From: Methylophaga sp. | GTDB lineage: Bacteria > Pseudomonadota > Gammaproteobacteria > Nitrosococcales > Methylophagaceae | NCBI GenBank assembly: GCA_002733505.1 | Contig: NVVW01000023.1 | Span: forward strand, 1 to 43,043 | Reading direction: 5' to 3' | DNA: 43,043 nucleotides | Program-made: the position numbers and the translations under genes | The notes under the pieces: model-generated | Told to the model about the DNA's origin: nothing | Databases searched by the model: none | Seen by the model: only the letters and a program-made list of their open reading frames with translations | Shown here: positions 24,785 through 32,844 of the stretch, piece by piece | Numbering within the stretch: the first letter of the stretch is position 1 | How the letters are laid out: the number at the start of each line of letters is the position of its first letter

Positions 24785-25846
24785 ATGACAACTTTAAGGT
24801 ATTTTAGTAGCGAAATGGCAGGTAGCCCGGGTAACACAAGCAATGTTGTGGGTACAACATCTGCCATGCTAGATGCGTGTCTAATTGATGGTTTCGTACC
24901 ACAAGGGATCTCTTCGATGAGCCATGATGGAACGACCGTCACAGTAACAATGACCGCAGCTCACGGCATACCAAAATCAGCCGTGATGACTATTTCTGGC
25001 GCAAACGAGGCTGGTTATAATGGCGAGTTTGTTGTGTTGGTTGTCGATGCAACAACATTGTCGTATGGGTTGGTTCAAACCGCCCTCGCCAATGCTACCG
25101 GTGCATTGTTAGGCACCATTGGTGGCGCGGGTTGGACAAAGCCTTTTGCGCCCACTAATAATGTTCACGCCTACAAAACCGGTGCTGGTAGCTTGTCTAG
25201 GTTCATGCAATTGTCTGAGACCACGGGTCTCTACTCATATGCGTGCCACGGCTATGAGGATATGACAGATAGCGAAACAGGCTCGAATGCGTTCGCGCCG
25301 ACATCAAGGCTTGCCAGACCAAGTAGCACCTCATCAAAACCGTGGCACATACTAGCAACCGAAAACTTCCTTTATATTGTGACAAACGGACACACAACAA
25401 GTGTAGCGCTGTATTTATTTGGAGATTATAACACTATTGACGCGGCCGATCCTTATGCCACCCTATGCTTCGGTATGGCTGATCTTGCCAATTGGTCTAG
25501 TTTTAATGTGAACAGCAATAGCCTACAGGGTCAAATTGCAAGAAACCGTCTTGGCGTAAATCCTGCCACACTGCAATTGATGACACACCACACATGCACG
25601 ATTAAGATCGGTAGCGGTACGATGACATACCCTCAACAGAATGATGGGTCTTTTCACATGGCCGGACTTGAAGTGTTTGAGAGCAACTACTTGAAGCGTG
25701 GCACACTTGATCACATCTTCAGCCCTCTTCACTTGCCCACCGCACTGGCGAATCAAACAACATTCGATGGACAAGGTGACTATGCGGGTCGCAGGTTCAT
25801 CTATTTGCAGTTGCGTTCAATGGCTGTTGTGTTTGAATTACCGTAA
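24785..25846 (+). CDS. Tail protein, probable adhesion component
   Basis: The 353-residue protein starts TTLRYFSSEMAGSPG and has an N-terminal Ig-like segment at about 46-110 (VTVTMTAAHGIPKSAVMTISGANEAGYNG), a pattern seen in several phage tip proteins. Its aromatic-rich C-terminal domain (about 140-353) contains FLYIVTNGHT and FHMAGLEVFE. GAGTAGGAAA gives the ribosome binding site. It is probably exposed at the tail tip and may contact the host surface. The receptor cannot be inferred. Confidence 0.7.
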   Translation: MTTLRYFSSEMAGSPGNTSNVVGTTSAMLDACLIDGFVPQGISSMSHDGTTVTVTMTAAHGIPKSAVMTISGANEAGYNGEFVVLVVDATTLSYGLVQTALANATGALLGTIGGAGWTKPFAPTNNVHAYKTGAGSLSRFMQLSETTGLYSYACHGYEDMTDSETGSNAFAPTSRLARPSSTSSKPWHILATENFLYIVTNGHTTSVALYLFGDYNTIDAADPYATLCFGMADLANWSSFNVNSNSLQGQIARNRLGVNPATLQLMTHHTCTIKIGSGTMTYPQQNDGSFHMAGLEVFESNYLKRGTLDHIFSPLHLPTALANQTTFDGQGDYAGRRFIYLQLRSMAVVFELP

Positions 25847-25858
25847 AGGGGTAGTGAG

Positions 25859-26311
25859 ATGGCTGATTTAGGTTCAATACTTATAAGAGGTGGTGCCACA
25901 CCATCGCTTGTTTACTTATTTGCGGACTACCGCCCTGATTTTGTCTATCTGGATCATTTTACACTATTAACACACACCCCAAAAACCTCAACAGGGGTGA
26001 ATATGGGTTTCGCTGATACGAGCTATCATATAAGCCCATTCGATAGCGCGGCACCGATGCTGGATAGAGCGCGCTCTATCGCTGGTCAAATTTCAATAAC
26101 TACAAAAGTTAATGATGTGATTGTTGGTGGTATCGTCTGCACACTTTTTCACAAAACATCTGCACAGAGAGTGACATCACTCAAGTCTGATGAAAACGGA
26201 TTGGTTGTGTTCACTGGATTAAGCCTCGACCCCAGAGAAGTTTATTACATAATTGCGTTTACTGATTTTGATTACAATGCGTTGATATTCGATAAATTAT
26301 TGGCAATTTAA
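25859..26311 (+). CDS. Tail tip protein with Ig/carboxypeptidase-regulatory-like domain
   Basis: The 150-residue product ends with a compact beta domain (about 78-150: GQISITTKVNDVIVGGIVCTLFHKTSAQRV broken into strands, then GLVVFTGLS and VYYIIAF) resembling the carboxypeptidase-regulatory fold seen in other tail proteins. The N-terminal 75 residues are of unknown fold. It is encoded between two tail-tip genes. Confidence 0.66.
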   Translation: MADLGSILIRGGATPSLVYLFADYRPDFVYLDHFTLLTHTPKTSTGVNMGFADTSYHISPFDSAAPMLDRARSIAGQISITTKVNDVIVGGIVCTLFHKTSAQRVTSLKSDENGLVVFTGLSLDPREVYYIIAFTDFDYNALIFDKLLAI

Positions 26312-26314
26312 CCC

Positions 26315-28585
26315 ATGACCATTAGTGCTAATTTTAACCAACCTGTTGCGACAAACAATGGGATGTTGGTATTTAACTTTGGCGGTAGTTCTGAGTTCGA
26401 CATCACTGGCTCGTTGTTCGCAACACTGCAACCTGCGGTAGCTGTGTTCGATGCGCTGGTGACTGAGCGCACAAACCGGTTTTTAACAAGTTGCATCACA
26501 GCATCGAATGGTGACGCTGTGATGCTGGCCAAAACCACGCATTTTGCAACAGAACAAGCCGCGCCTGAAAATCTGTGCAATGTTATACCGATCACATCGG
26601 CAAGTAGTTTGTCGCATAAATCGGCGGTCATTGTCGAACAAAGCACTCTAATTCAAACTCACACTATTAGCATTGTGGACAACGCTACAAACATTTTTAC
26701 CAAAACAGCGAGTGTGCAGGATCAGCTAGATCTGCTAACGGTCAAGCGGGCAATCTCAATCGATGATGCCGAACCCGTTTATTCTAAAGCGCAAATGGTA
26801 ACGCAACAAATGACGGTTGTTAATCCCGATGCGGTTGAGATTATATTCCAATATTCTGGGCGAACTAATCGCTCTTTCCAGCGATCCTATTGGCATAACG
26901 ATGGTGCACCATACCCCTTAATTCTGAATACGATTGACTTGCAACATGAATCTATTAGTCACGTTGAAGTGTCACCAACCGCCACCTACATTAGCAATAA
27001 CCCCATCACCTTTAATTTTTCAAACGATCAATATGTTGCACCAATCCCACTCATTGCCAACTTCAAACGAGATCTAATCGATATATCTTATAATGTTTAT
27101 AATGATTTATCACCAATGGTTATTTCGCCCGATCTAACTATCTTAGAAAGCTCGCAACAGCTTGATGTCACGATCAGCTCGACTAATGGGGTTATCACCA
27201 CAACAGAGTGTTTTTCTCAAAACGCAGCCACCGAATATAACAAAAAGAAACTATGCGCAATTGTTGAAGAAGCCAAGCAACCTGAGCGTGGTTTGTCGGT
27301 TTGGGTTGATTTGCCGCGGCCTGATCCACCCGATATCCCGCCATCAGGTGCTACTTACACTATACCCATTGAAGAGGTTTACACCATGGAACATACTGTT
27401 TCTGTCACTTTAGCCGATTTGACCGCTATTGAAATGAATAATTTAAGCCTTAAATTTGATGCGGATAGTTTTGCGTGGCAATTTAATGGTGATTTATTAG
27501 ATCAGGGTCAATTATCATTGGTTAAACCGCTGGCAAATGGCACGCCCATTAAATTAATTGTCACTATTAACGGCACGGTTTGGCATGTGTTGGCTGATTT
27601 AATTAATCATCGGCGTGTGTTTGGTGAGCGCACTATTAGTGTTACCGGGCGAGGTATCAGCACATTATTAGCCGCGCCTAATGAACATCAAACCAGCGGT
27701 GCTCAGGGCTCACTGTTAACGGTTCAACAGTTAGCCGATCAACATTTACCGGGCGGATGGACTATTAACTGGCAAGCCGTCATATGGAATGTCACCGGGG
27801 GCGCTTATTCATGGCAAGGCCGAACACCCCTGCAGGCCATTGCAGATATTGCCGCGGCGGCTGGCGCCATTATTTTGCCCGGCCGTGATAGCCAAATATT
27901 AACCATTAAGCCACGTTACCCCGTGTTGCCGTGGAATTTTGCGGCCACCCCTGTTGATGTCGCTATTGCTGACGCGGCTATTTTAGAGCTAACGCATCGC
28001 CAAACATCGCAACAATTTGCTAATGGTGTTTATATCCACGGCAGTGAAATTGGTGGCAAACTCGGGTTTTGCAGGCTCAGCGGCACAGCGGGTGATGTGT
28101 TAATTGAAACGCAAAGCAATGCTTTAATGACTGATGTTATTGGTTTGCGTGCTGCAGGCGAAAGGCTATTGGCGGGGCAATACACACAGCCCGATATCAG
28201 CAGTATTAAAATGGAAATGGACGGCACTATCGTGCCCTTTATTGATGTTGGTACCTTTGTGGGGATCACTGTTGATGGCGTTGAAACAAAAGGGGTGGTG
28301 AGCGGTGTCGAAATTTCGGCAAGCGATGGCCATGTTGAGCAAACTATCACGATAGGTGAAGAAACAAGCAGCCAATGGGTGGCGTTTAAATCACTATTGC
28401 CGAAAGATCCATTATTAGTGGGCACCCTCACCAGCACCACCGGCACAACAGCTATTATTCAACTGATTGATGGCGGCGTGGCCCATGTGCGCGGCACGGG
28501 AACCGTCAACAGCAAAGTGTATATTCGCTCAGGGCAAATTCAAGGTGATGCACCAAATTTAGTGCAGAGTGAGATTGTTATTTAG
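26315..28585 (+). CDS. Tail hub/tip protein (gp27-like C-terminal region)
   Basis: Of 756 residues, the first half is beta-rich and unrecognised, with a proline-rich hinge near 340-355 (DLPRPDPPDIPPSGATY). The second half resembles phage hub proteins: a NLSLKFDADSFAWQFNGDL domain near 380, a GRGISTLLAAPNEHQTSG segment near 450, a helix with QLADQHLPGGW, and a terminal OB-like beta domain. It is the last structural gene. Its stop overlaps the 3' end of the convergent leftward nuclease gene by 4 nt. Confidence 0.78.
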   Translation: MTISANFNQPVATNNGMLVFNFGGSSEFDITGSLFATLQPAVAVFDALVTERTNRFLTSCITASNGDAVMLAKTTHFATEQAAPENLCNVIPITSASSLSHKSAVIVEQSTLIQTHTISIVDNATNIFTKTASVQDQLDLLTVKRAISIDDAEPVYSKAQMVTQQMTVVNPDAVEIIFQYSGRTNRSFQRSYWHNDGAPYPLILNTIDLQHESISHVEVSPTATYISNNPITFNFSNDQYVAPIPLIANFKRDLIDISYNVYNDLSPMVISPDLTILESSQQLDVTISSTNGVITTTECFSQNAATEYNKKKLCAIVEEAKQPERGLSVWVDLPRPDPPDIPPSGATYTIPIEEVYTMEHTVSVTLADLTAIEMNNLSLKFDADSFAWQFNGDLLDQGQLSLVKPLANGTPIKLIVTINGTVWHVLADLINHRRVFGERTISVTGRGISTLLAAPNEHQTSGAQGSLLTVQQLADQHLPGGWTINWQAVIWNVTGGAYSWQGRTPLQAIADIAAAAGAIILPGRDSQILTIKPRYPVLPWNFAATPVDVAIADAAILELTHRQTSQQFANGVYIHGSEIGGKLGFCRLSGTAGDVLIETQSNALMTDVIGLRAAGERLLAGQYTQPDISSIKMEMDGTIVPFIDVGTFVGITVDGVETKGVVSGVEISASDGHVEQTITIGEETSSQWVAFKSLLPKDPLLVGTLTSTTGTTAIIQLIDGGVAHVRGTGTVNSKVYIRSGQIQGDAPNLVQSEIVI

Positions 28586-29712
28586 CCGCGCCTAAAGTTT
28601 TCATCATTTTGGCAATAGGCTAACGCATCAAAGCACAACCCCGGTAGCCGCATAATGTCAGATGGATCGGGTAGGTTGATATGGTTGTTTGATTCTAATA
28701 TTAATCCGGCGCGAGAAATCTCTTTTTTATGTGCCAAACTTAATTCAATGCCAAACTCAATATCCGGGCTCTTCTTATCGCCATCATAATGCAGTAGCCA
28801 CCGATTGTTTTTGCCTTGAAAAACGATACTGTAGTAACTGGCCGTGTCTTTGGACTCTATATTTTCAATGTCGGTGCTTAATTTTAGTATTGATTGAACA
28901 TAAACCAGCAGTTGCCGCTCTTGATATGTAGTAACAATGTTTGGGTTGTCAGGATCAACTACTGCAGCGAGAGGATCGATTTCTACAGGCTTTTCTTGTT
29001 CTGGTGCAGATAGGCTATCGGTGACCAATGAGCTCAACACATCTTTAATTGCCTTTTTTACAATAGGCGTCATATTGTCTAGCGTTTTTTGGGTCATTCG
29101 TAAGGTTGGATCTGCTTGGTTTGAGACAAACTTAACAAACTCAGGATCAACATTCTTTAAGCTGTTATAAATAACAGATTTAAAGCTGGTTAAATACGTT
29201 AAATCTTCAGCTAAAGACCGCATGTTTTCAGTTTTTAAGTGTCCATATCTGAATTTAGCCAATTCAGATGCATCTAATATTCCCATGTTTTTGAAGTCGA
29301 TCTTTAAAAATGGTTTGTCGTCCATAATATTATTGTTTTTTAGATCGGTATAAAATGCCCATTCATGGCCATTTGTTACGGCGCCCACGCATACATTAGG
29401 GGTGGCATTAAAATAACGTGAAAGCTGGGGCATGTGTTTAGGTAGTTTCTGATTATATGGCTTGGCCTCGATAAACATAACCAATTCACCTTCGGAGAAA
29501 CATGCGTAATCAACACGTTCACTGTTCTTGGCGCCGGTGAAGTCGGCTTGATATTCAGCTCTAACCATTAAGGGATTGAATGGGCTATAACCTAATATAT
29601 CTAAAAGCGGCAGTATTAATGCTTGTTTGGTCGTTTCTTCGGTTCTGCAGTGTGGGCCCGCTTCTGCGATATGGTCTGCATGCTCTTTAATACGTTGGGT
29701 AAAGTTTTCCAT
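28582..29712 (-). CDS. HsdR_N-like PD-(D/E)XK nuclease domain protein
   Basis: The 376-residue protein begins like the N-terminal domain of type I restriction R subunits. It has an acidic/helical motif TEETTKQALILPLLDILGY (about 24-42), then VDY with D68, then FIEAK with E82 and K84, a complete D-ExK nuclease core, followed by a conserved-looking Q and ATPNVCVGAVTNGHEWAFYTDL. No helicase motor follows. The C-terminal 110 residues are a separate alpha/beta domain. It is transcribed with the ribbon-helix-helix gene 18 nt upstream, the only leftward operon in the prophage. I infer a lysogen-expressed nuclease, perhaps excluding other phages; activity is not shown. Confidence 0.8.
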   Translation of the reverse strand: MENFTQRIKEHADHIAEAGPHCRTEETTKQALILPLLDILGYSPFNPLMVRAEYQADFTGAKNSERVDYACFSEGELVMFIEAKPYNQKLPKHMPQLSRYFNATPNVCVGAVTNGHEWAFYTDLKNNNIMDDKPFLKIDFKNMGILDASELAKFRYGHLKTENMRSLAEDLTYLTSFKSVIYNSLKNVDPEFVKFVSNQADPTLRMTQKTLDNMTPIVKKAIKDVLSSLVTDSLSAPEQEKPVEIDPLAAVVDPDNPNIVTTYQERQLLVYVQSILKLSTDIENIESKDTASYYSIVFQGKNNRWLLHYDGDKKSPDIEFGIELSLAHKKEISRAGLILESNNHINLPDPSDIMRLPGLCFDALAYCQNDENFRRG

Positions 29713-29730
29713 TGCTTTTCCTTTGTTTAA

Positions 29731-30207
29731 TTATTCGCTCAAATTCTTGATCAACTGCATTACCGCGTGTTTGTTTTTGCTACTCAACTTGTCGAACTGT
29801 TTGACAAACTCTTTTTGCTCAAATGAATATTCGCTAGATTCTTTTACACCGAGCACGACTCGATTGCCTTTGTGTATGGCATGCTCAACCAGCATGTCAA
29901 ATGAGCCTTTCAATCTAATCAGTATTTCTTGGTTTAGACTTGTTTGGTGCAGATCTGCATTAAATTTACACACAGATTTTAATTTGTCCGGAAGCCTGAT
30001 TCCTAACGTGGAATCATTTTTTTGTTTTGGCAATTCCTTATTAATTCGTCCGAATAATTCAGAGTTAAAATCAACATCAAAGCTGTCCCTTAATCTTGCT
30101 GCTAACTCCTTGTTGACACTACGATCATTTGTTTGGGCGCTCTGTTCTAAATCTTCTTTCAATTCATCAGGTAAACGCAAAGTTAATGGTGTGACCTTTT
30201 TGTTCAT
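29731..30207 (-). CDS. Double ribbon-helix-helix (Arc/MetJ-type) regulator
   Basis: The 158-residue protein has two Arc-like domains in tandem: residues about 6-44 (TLRLPDELKEDLEQSA, then SVNKELAARLRDSF) and about 66-104 (LGIRLPDKLKSVCKFNA, then SLNQEILIRLKGSF). A helical C-terminal region at about 115-158 probably oligomerises, as in Mnt of phage P22. Two fused domains form one intramolecular DNA-binding unit. It is divergent from a single-domain Arc-like gene and heads the nuclease operon. As no CI-type repressor exists here, this is the best candidate for the lysogeny repressor (inference). A longer antisense frame over it has no recognisable content. Confidence 0.85.
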   Translation of the reverse strand: MNKKVTPLTLRLPDELKEDLEQSAQTNDRSVNKELAARLRDSFDVDFNSELFGRINKELPKQKNDSTLGIRLPDKLKSVCKFNADLHQTSLNQEILIRLKGSFDMLVEHAIHKGNRVVLGVKESSEYSFEQKEFVKQFDKLSSKNKHAVMQLIKNLSE

Positions 30208-30294
30208 AGTTTCACAGTGTAGTCATTTTTTGTTGACAATCTAGTTTCATTGTGAAATGATGGTGTCACATTGATACTACTTGAGGACATAAGA
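30208..30294. promoter_or_regulatory. Divergent promoter/operator region of the two RHH genes
   Basis: A rightward promoter is TTGACA (30233-30238), a 17-nt spacer and AATGAT (30256-30261). Candidate operators are TAGTTTCACAGTG and TAGTTTCATTGTG, about 35 nt apart, the palindrome TTTCATTGTGAAA overlapping the spacer and -10 box, and a related GTGTCACATTG downstream. The arrangement suggests binding by one or both RHH proteins that would block the rightward promoter. No clear leftward promoter is visible. Confidence 0.6.
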
Positions 30295-30459
30295 ATGAGC
30301 AATTCAAATATAACAAATAGAAAAACGACCACATTAAGAGCTTCAGGTAATTTGCTGCAGTCACTATCTGTTGAAGCTAAAAAAAACCAGCGATCAATCA
30401 ATAGTGAAATGGTATTTAGGCTTGAAAATAGCTTAAAGAGAGAGCAAGCCGCAGCATAA
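30295..30459 (+). CDS. Single-domain Arc-like ribbon-helix-helix protein
   Basis: I choose ATG 30295, 8 nt after GAGG, over an in-frame start at 30271. The 54-residue product fits one RHH domain: a beta strand in KTTTLRASGNLLQSL, then helices SLSVEAKKNQRSINSEMVFRLENSL in two parts. It resembles Arc and Mnt of P22 in size and organisation. With the divergent double-domain regulator it would form a two-component switch. A GC-rich hairpin follows at 30471-30498. Confidence 0.78.
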   Translation: MSNSNITNRKTTTLRASGNLLQSLSVEAKKNQRSINSEMVFRLENSLKREQAAA

Positions 30460-30470
30460 AGAAATAGTTG

Positions 30471-30498
30471 CTGATTAGGGGTTGCACCCCCTAACCAG
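30471..30498 (+). repeat. Hairpin after the Arc-like gene
   Basis: CTGATTAGGGGT and ACCCCCTAACCAG enclose TGC; the stem has one G-T pair and one bulge. It lacks a T tract, so it is either a weak terminator or an operator for the downstream regulator gene. Confidence 0.45.
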
Positions 30499-30561
30499 CG
30501 GTTTGAGGCTCTGGCTTTTCGTATCACCTTTTGCACTCGTTGCAAATCATACCCCAGGTGC

Positions 30562-30591
30562 CTCTCTAATTAGTAGTCGATTAATAGAGAG
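30562..30591. promoter_or_regulatory. Inverted repeat just upstream of the CII-like gene
   Basis: CTCTCTA (30562-30568) and TAGAGAG (30585-30591) flank a 16-nt AT-rich centre and end 9 nt before the start codon. A regulator binding here would control the early rightward genes. Confidence 0.45.
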
Positions 30592-30600
30592 AGTTCACAC

Positions 30601-31050
30601 ATGTTCGATTCAATTGAAGAAGCCATGTATCACATGGTTCACGATTTCAAAGGCGGCGCGGGCAAGATAGCGGCGCGCACAAATATGAATTCTGGCACCT
30701 TGCAAAACAAGGTCAATCCGACAATGGAAGGCCATCACCTCACTTTTAAAGAGGCCATTAATATTATGGCCACCACCCAAGATTTTCGCCTTTTATATGC
30801 AGCTTGCGCTGAGCTAGGGCACGCTTGCGTGCCGATGGATGACGAACATGGCGTGTCTGACTTGGAGTTTTTAACCCAGTTTAGCGCGTCAATGGCGGAG
30901 GTGGGCGAACTATCGCTGGCGATTAAAGATGCCTTTGCTGATGGGCGAATTAGTAAGCGCGAGGTGAGCATGGTGCACAAAGAAGCGCTGGATGCGATTG
31001 CAGCCATTGCCAAGTTGCCCACTCGAATGGCGGGCATGAGCGATGAGTAA
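30601..31050 (+). CDS. Phage regulatory CII-family protein (CP76-like)
   Basis: The 149-residue protein shows the Phage_CP76/CII-family signature: EAMYHMVHDFKGGAGKIAAR, then NMNSGTLQNKVNP (helix-turn-helix, about 20-45) and LTFKEAINIMATTQDFRLL. The C-terminal helices (about 80-149) are likely oligomerising. In P2-related and other prophages such proteins regulate early or lysogeny genes. It overlaps the next gene by 8 nt and is the first gene of the early rightward operon. Confidence 0.85.
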   Translation: MFDSIEEAMYHMVHDFKGGAGKIAARTNMNSGTLQNKVNPTMEGHHLTFKEAINIMATTQDFRLLYAACAELGHACVPMDDEHGVSDLEFLTQFSASMAEVGELSLAIKDAFADGRISKREVSMVHKEALDAIAAIAKLPTRMAGMSDE

Positions 31051-31357
31051 TGTGATCAATCTGCTCAACACCGATTTGGTTCTGGAAAATTCCGTTTCAA
31101 AATGGATGCGTGAAGGTGAAGCCATTAGTTTAGGGCGTGATCACCATATTAGCTTTCATATTTGCCCTGATGGCGCGCGGGTTTTGGTTGAGAAAAAAGC
31201 CCGACACCGCCCCCATTTATTCACTATTAAAAACGGCCACTGGCTGAAATTTAATGTGTGTGGCGGCTTTATTCAAATCATGCCCAAGGTGATTGGATCA
31301 ACAAAGATGTTGGTTGATGTGGCGTTAACACCGATTAGATCAGCCGCCATTTTGTAG
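31043..31357 (+). CDS. Hypothetical protein in early operon
   Basis: The 104-residue protein begins inside the end of the CII-like gene. Its central part is beta-rich and basic (ISFHICPDGARVLVEKKARHR). No family is recognised. A terminator follows, so the CII-like gene and this one form a unit. Confidence 0.62.
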   Translation: MSNVINLLNTDLVLENSVSKWMREGEAISLGRDHHISFHICPDGARVLVEKKARHRPHLFTIKNGHWLKFNVCGGFIQIMPKVIGSTKMLVDVALTPIRSAAIL

Positions 31358-31363
31358 TTTTCC

Positions 31364-31400
31364 ACCCGTCTTGTATCAGCTTCGCAAGGCGGGTTTTTTT
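31364..31400 (+). terminator. Rho-independent terminator
   Basis: ACCCGTCTTG (31364-31373) and CAAGGCGGGT (31385-31394) form a stem with one G-T pair, followed by a run of seven T. Confidence 0.8.
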
Positions 31401-31425
31401 AACATTTAATTTCTTGGGGTGCGTT

Positions 31426-32019
31426 ATGGAAATGAATAAATATTTAACAGAAGACGAAGAACGAAAACTGTTTGCGGCGGTGGGCAGTGTTAAAGGTGTT
31501 TATGCCGAGCGTGATTGGGCGTGGATGTGGTTGCTAAGGCACACCGGTATGCGCATTGGTGCGTTGGCTGGTTTGACCATTGGTGATGCTAGAAAAGCAT
31601 TAATGAGAGGCCGGCTTGAGCTTAAAGCTGAGCATGCAAAACGCGGCAATGGCTATGATGTGCCTGTTAATAAAAAGGCTAAATCAGCTTTGCGATTATT
31701 GATTAAATGTTCACAAACTATGGGTTACACCACTCAGCCTGACCAATCATTAGTGATGGGGCGCAACCACCAAGGCTTAACCATTCGCTCATTTCAAGAC
31801 CGGATGCGGCATTGGGCTGATTTGTGCGGCCTTGATTCAAACATCACCTGCCATTCGTTTCGGCACACTTTAGCTATTCGCATTATGGATCGCTCAACAG
31901 CCAATGACCCACGTGCAATGGCGCAAGCAGCATTGGGTCATCGCTGTGCTGATTCAACGCTTATTTATACCCAACCACGCAAGGAAGATCTGGCGGTGGC
32001 AATGGAGGAGGCATCATGA
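31426..32019 (+). CDS. Minimal tyrosine recombinase (catalytic domain only)
   Basis: ATG 31426 is chosen over a TTG at 31414. The 197-residue protein consists almost only of a tyrosine-recombinase catalytic domain with all key residues: R43 in HTGMRIGALAGL, a lysine near 72, H143 and R146 in HSFRHTLAIR, H172 in ALGHRCADS, and Y181. The core-binding N-terminal domain of normal integrases is missing. It is far from the attachment site and next to replication genes, so it may resolve multimers or invert a segment rather than integrate the phage. A large serine recombinase sits at attR. Confidence 0.85.
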   Translation: MEMNKYLTEDEERKLFAAVGSVKGVYAERDWAWMWLLRHTGMRIGALAGLTIGDARKALMRGRLELKAEHAKRGNGYDVPVNKKAKSALRLLIKCSQTMGYTTQPDQSLVMGRNHQGLTIRSFQDRMRHWADLCGLDSNITCHSFRHTLAIRIMDRSTANDPRAMAQAALGHRCADSTLIYTQPRKEDLAVAMEEAS

Positions 32020-32075
32020 TTGAATTATTCATAGGCATAGAAATAGGGGTGCTATTGGCATGGTGGTTTTTATGA
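32016..32075 (+). CDS. Possible 19-residue membrane peptide
   Basis: A start codon overlaps the recombinase stop (ATGA) and encodes a single hydrophobic segment ending LLAWWFL. Its TGA overlaps the ATGs at 32072/32075 of the next membrane protein, consistent with translational coupling. It may be only a leader for that coupling. Confidence 0.3.
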   Translation: MIELFIGIEIGVLLAWWFL

Positions 32076-32251
32076 TGGCTATGCTATTTATATTTTATAT
32101 ATGCATCGGTTTGGTGCTTATTTTGGCTGATTCGATGACGGTCAATAAAGCCAACCACCGTATTTTTTCTAACGATTTATATTTCTCACTGGCGGTTGTT
32201 TTTTGGCCAGCAGTGATCGTTTGGGCGAAATGGAAATGGAATCAAAAATGA
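32072..32251 (+). CDS. Small two-segment membrane protein
   Basis: The frame opens at 32060, but ATG 32072 overlaps the preceding stop. About 59 residues hold two hydrophobic helices (about 1-22 and 38-52) and a basic end (WAKWKWNQK). Function unknown. Confidence 0.55.
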   Translation: MMAMLFIFYICIGLVLILADSMTVNKANHRIFSNDLYFSLAVVFWPAVIVWAKWKWNQK

Positions 32252-32415
32252 AGCGGGTGAATATCACCCGATTGCCAACTGATCGAAAGAAAAAAGCGTG
32301 GCGATGGATTAAAGACAATAGACCTGATCAAGCCGAGCTAATTGAGAGTGAGCATTTTCAGGCTGTATTAAAAGCGTTTGACGGTGAAGTAATAATTGAA
32401 ATGGAGACAAAATAA
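32248..32415 (+). CDS. Small basic hypothetical protein
   Basis: ATG 32248 overlaps the previous stop (ATGA). The 55-residue protein is basic at the N-terminus (LPTDRKKKAWRWIKDN) and acidic at the C-terminus. No family recognised; the context is a string of overlapping early genes. Confidence 0.58.
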   Translation: MKRVNITRLPTDRKKKAWRWIKDNRPDQAELIESEHFQAVLKAFDGEVIIEMETK

Positions 32416-32417
32416 AG

Positions 32418-32636
32418 ATGAAACGTGCAGAAAAAGTGCAAAATCAGGTGTTATTTTTATTAGCAAGCGAGGGTGATTTAACTAGCAATCAATTGGCAAG
32501 CCCAAGTAACCCCGTGACCTCTATTGGTGAAATGACCATGGCGGTGGACGAGTTACGCAAAGACGGTGAAATTGAAAAAATAAACGGCAAGTGGTCGTTA
32601 GTTGATGATGAGGCTGACAATGCAGACGCGGCTTGA
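32418..32636 (+). CDS. Small winged-helix-like hypothetical protein
   Basis: The 72-residue protein has a pattern compatible with a winged helix: VQNQVLFLLASEGDLTSNQL, a second helix MTMAVDELRKDGEI, then the hairpin EKINGKWSLV. It could bind DNA. It overlaps the following membrane-protein gene by 17 nt. Confidence 0.58.
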   Translation: MKRAEKVQNQVLFLLASEGDLTSNQLASPSNPVTSIGEMTMAVDELRKDGEIEKINGKWSLVDDEADNADAA

Positions 32637-32844
32637 ATCGGTGGTTGAGGCGATAGCCAACATCGGTACAGGCATGATCGTGTCATTCATTCTGGGAATG
32701 CTGGTTTATCCACTATTTGGCTTTGATGTTTCTCCCGGTCAAAACCTGTGGATCGTTATCATCTTCACCATTGTGTCATTTGCTCGCTCTTATGCCTGGC
32801 GCCGCTGGTTTAACGGACGCTTAGTGCAGAGGCTGGCTAAATAA
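32620..32844 (+). CDS. Small membrane protein (DUF7220-like)
   Basis: ATG 32620 (after GATGAGGCTGAC) is preferred to 32602. The 74-residue protein begins MQTRLESVVEAIANIGTG and has two membrane helices (about 15-33 and 43-58) followed by a basic SYAWRRWFNGRL. The pattern is common in small phage proteins encoded near replication genes. The stop overlaps the primase start by 1 nt. Confidence 0.7.
   Translation: MQTRLESVVEAIANIGTGMIVSFILGMLVYPLFGFDVSPGQNLWIVIIFTIVSFARSYAWRRWFNGRLVQRLAK

Noticed and set aside
29627..30244. A 205-codon plus-strand frame antisense to the double RHH gene
   Set aside because: Its translation is a serine/leucine/phenylalanine-rich shadow. The opposite strand encodes two clear RHH domains.
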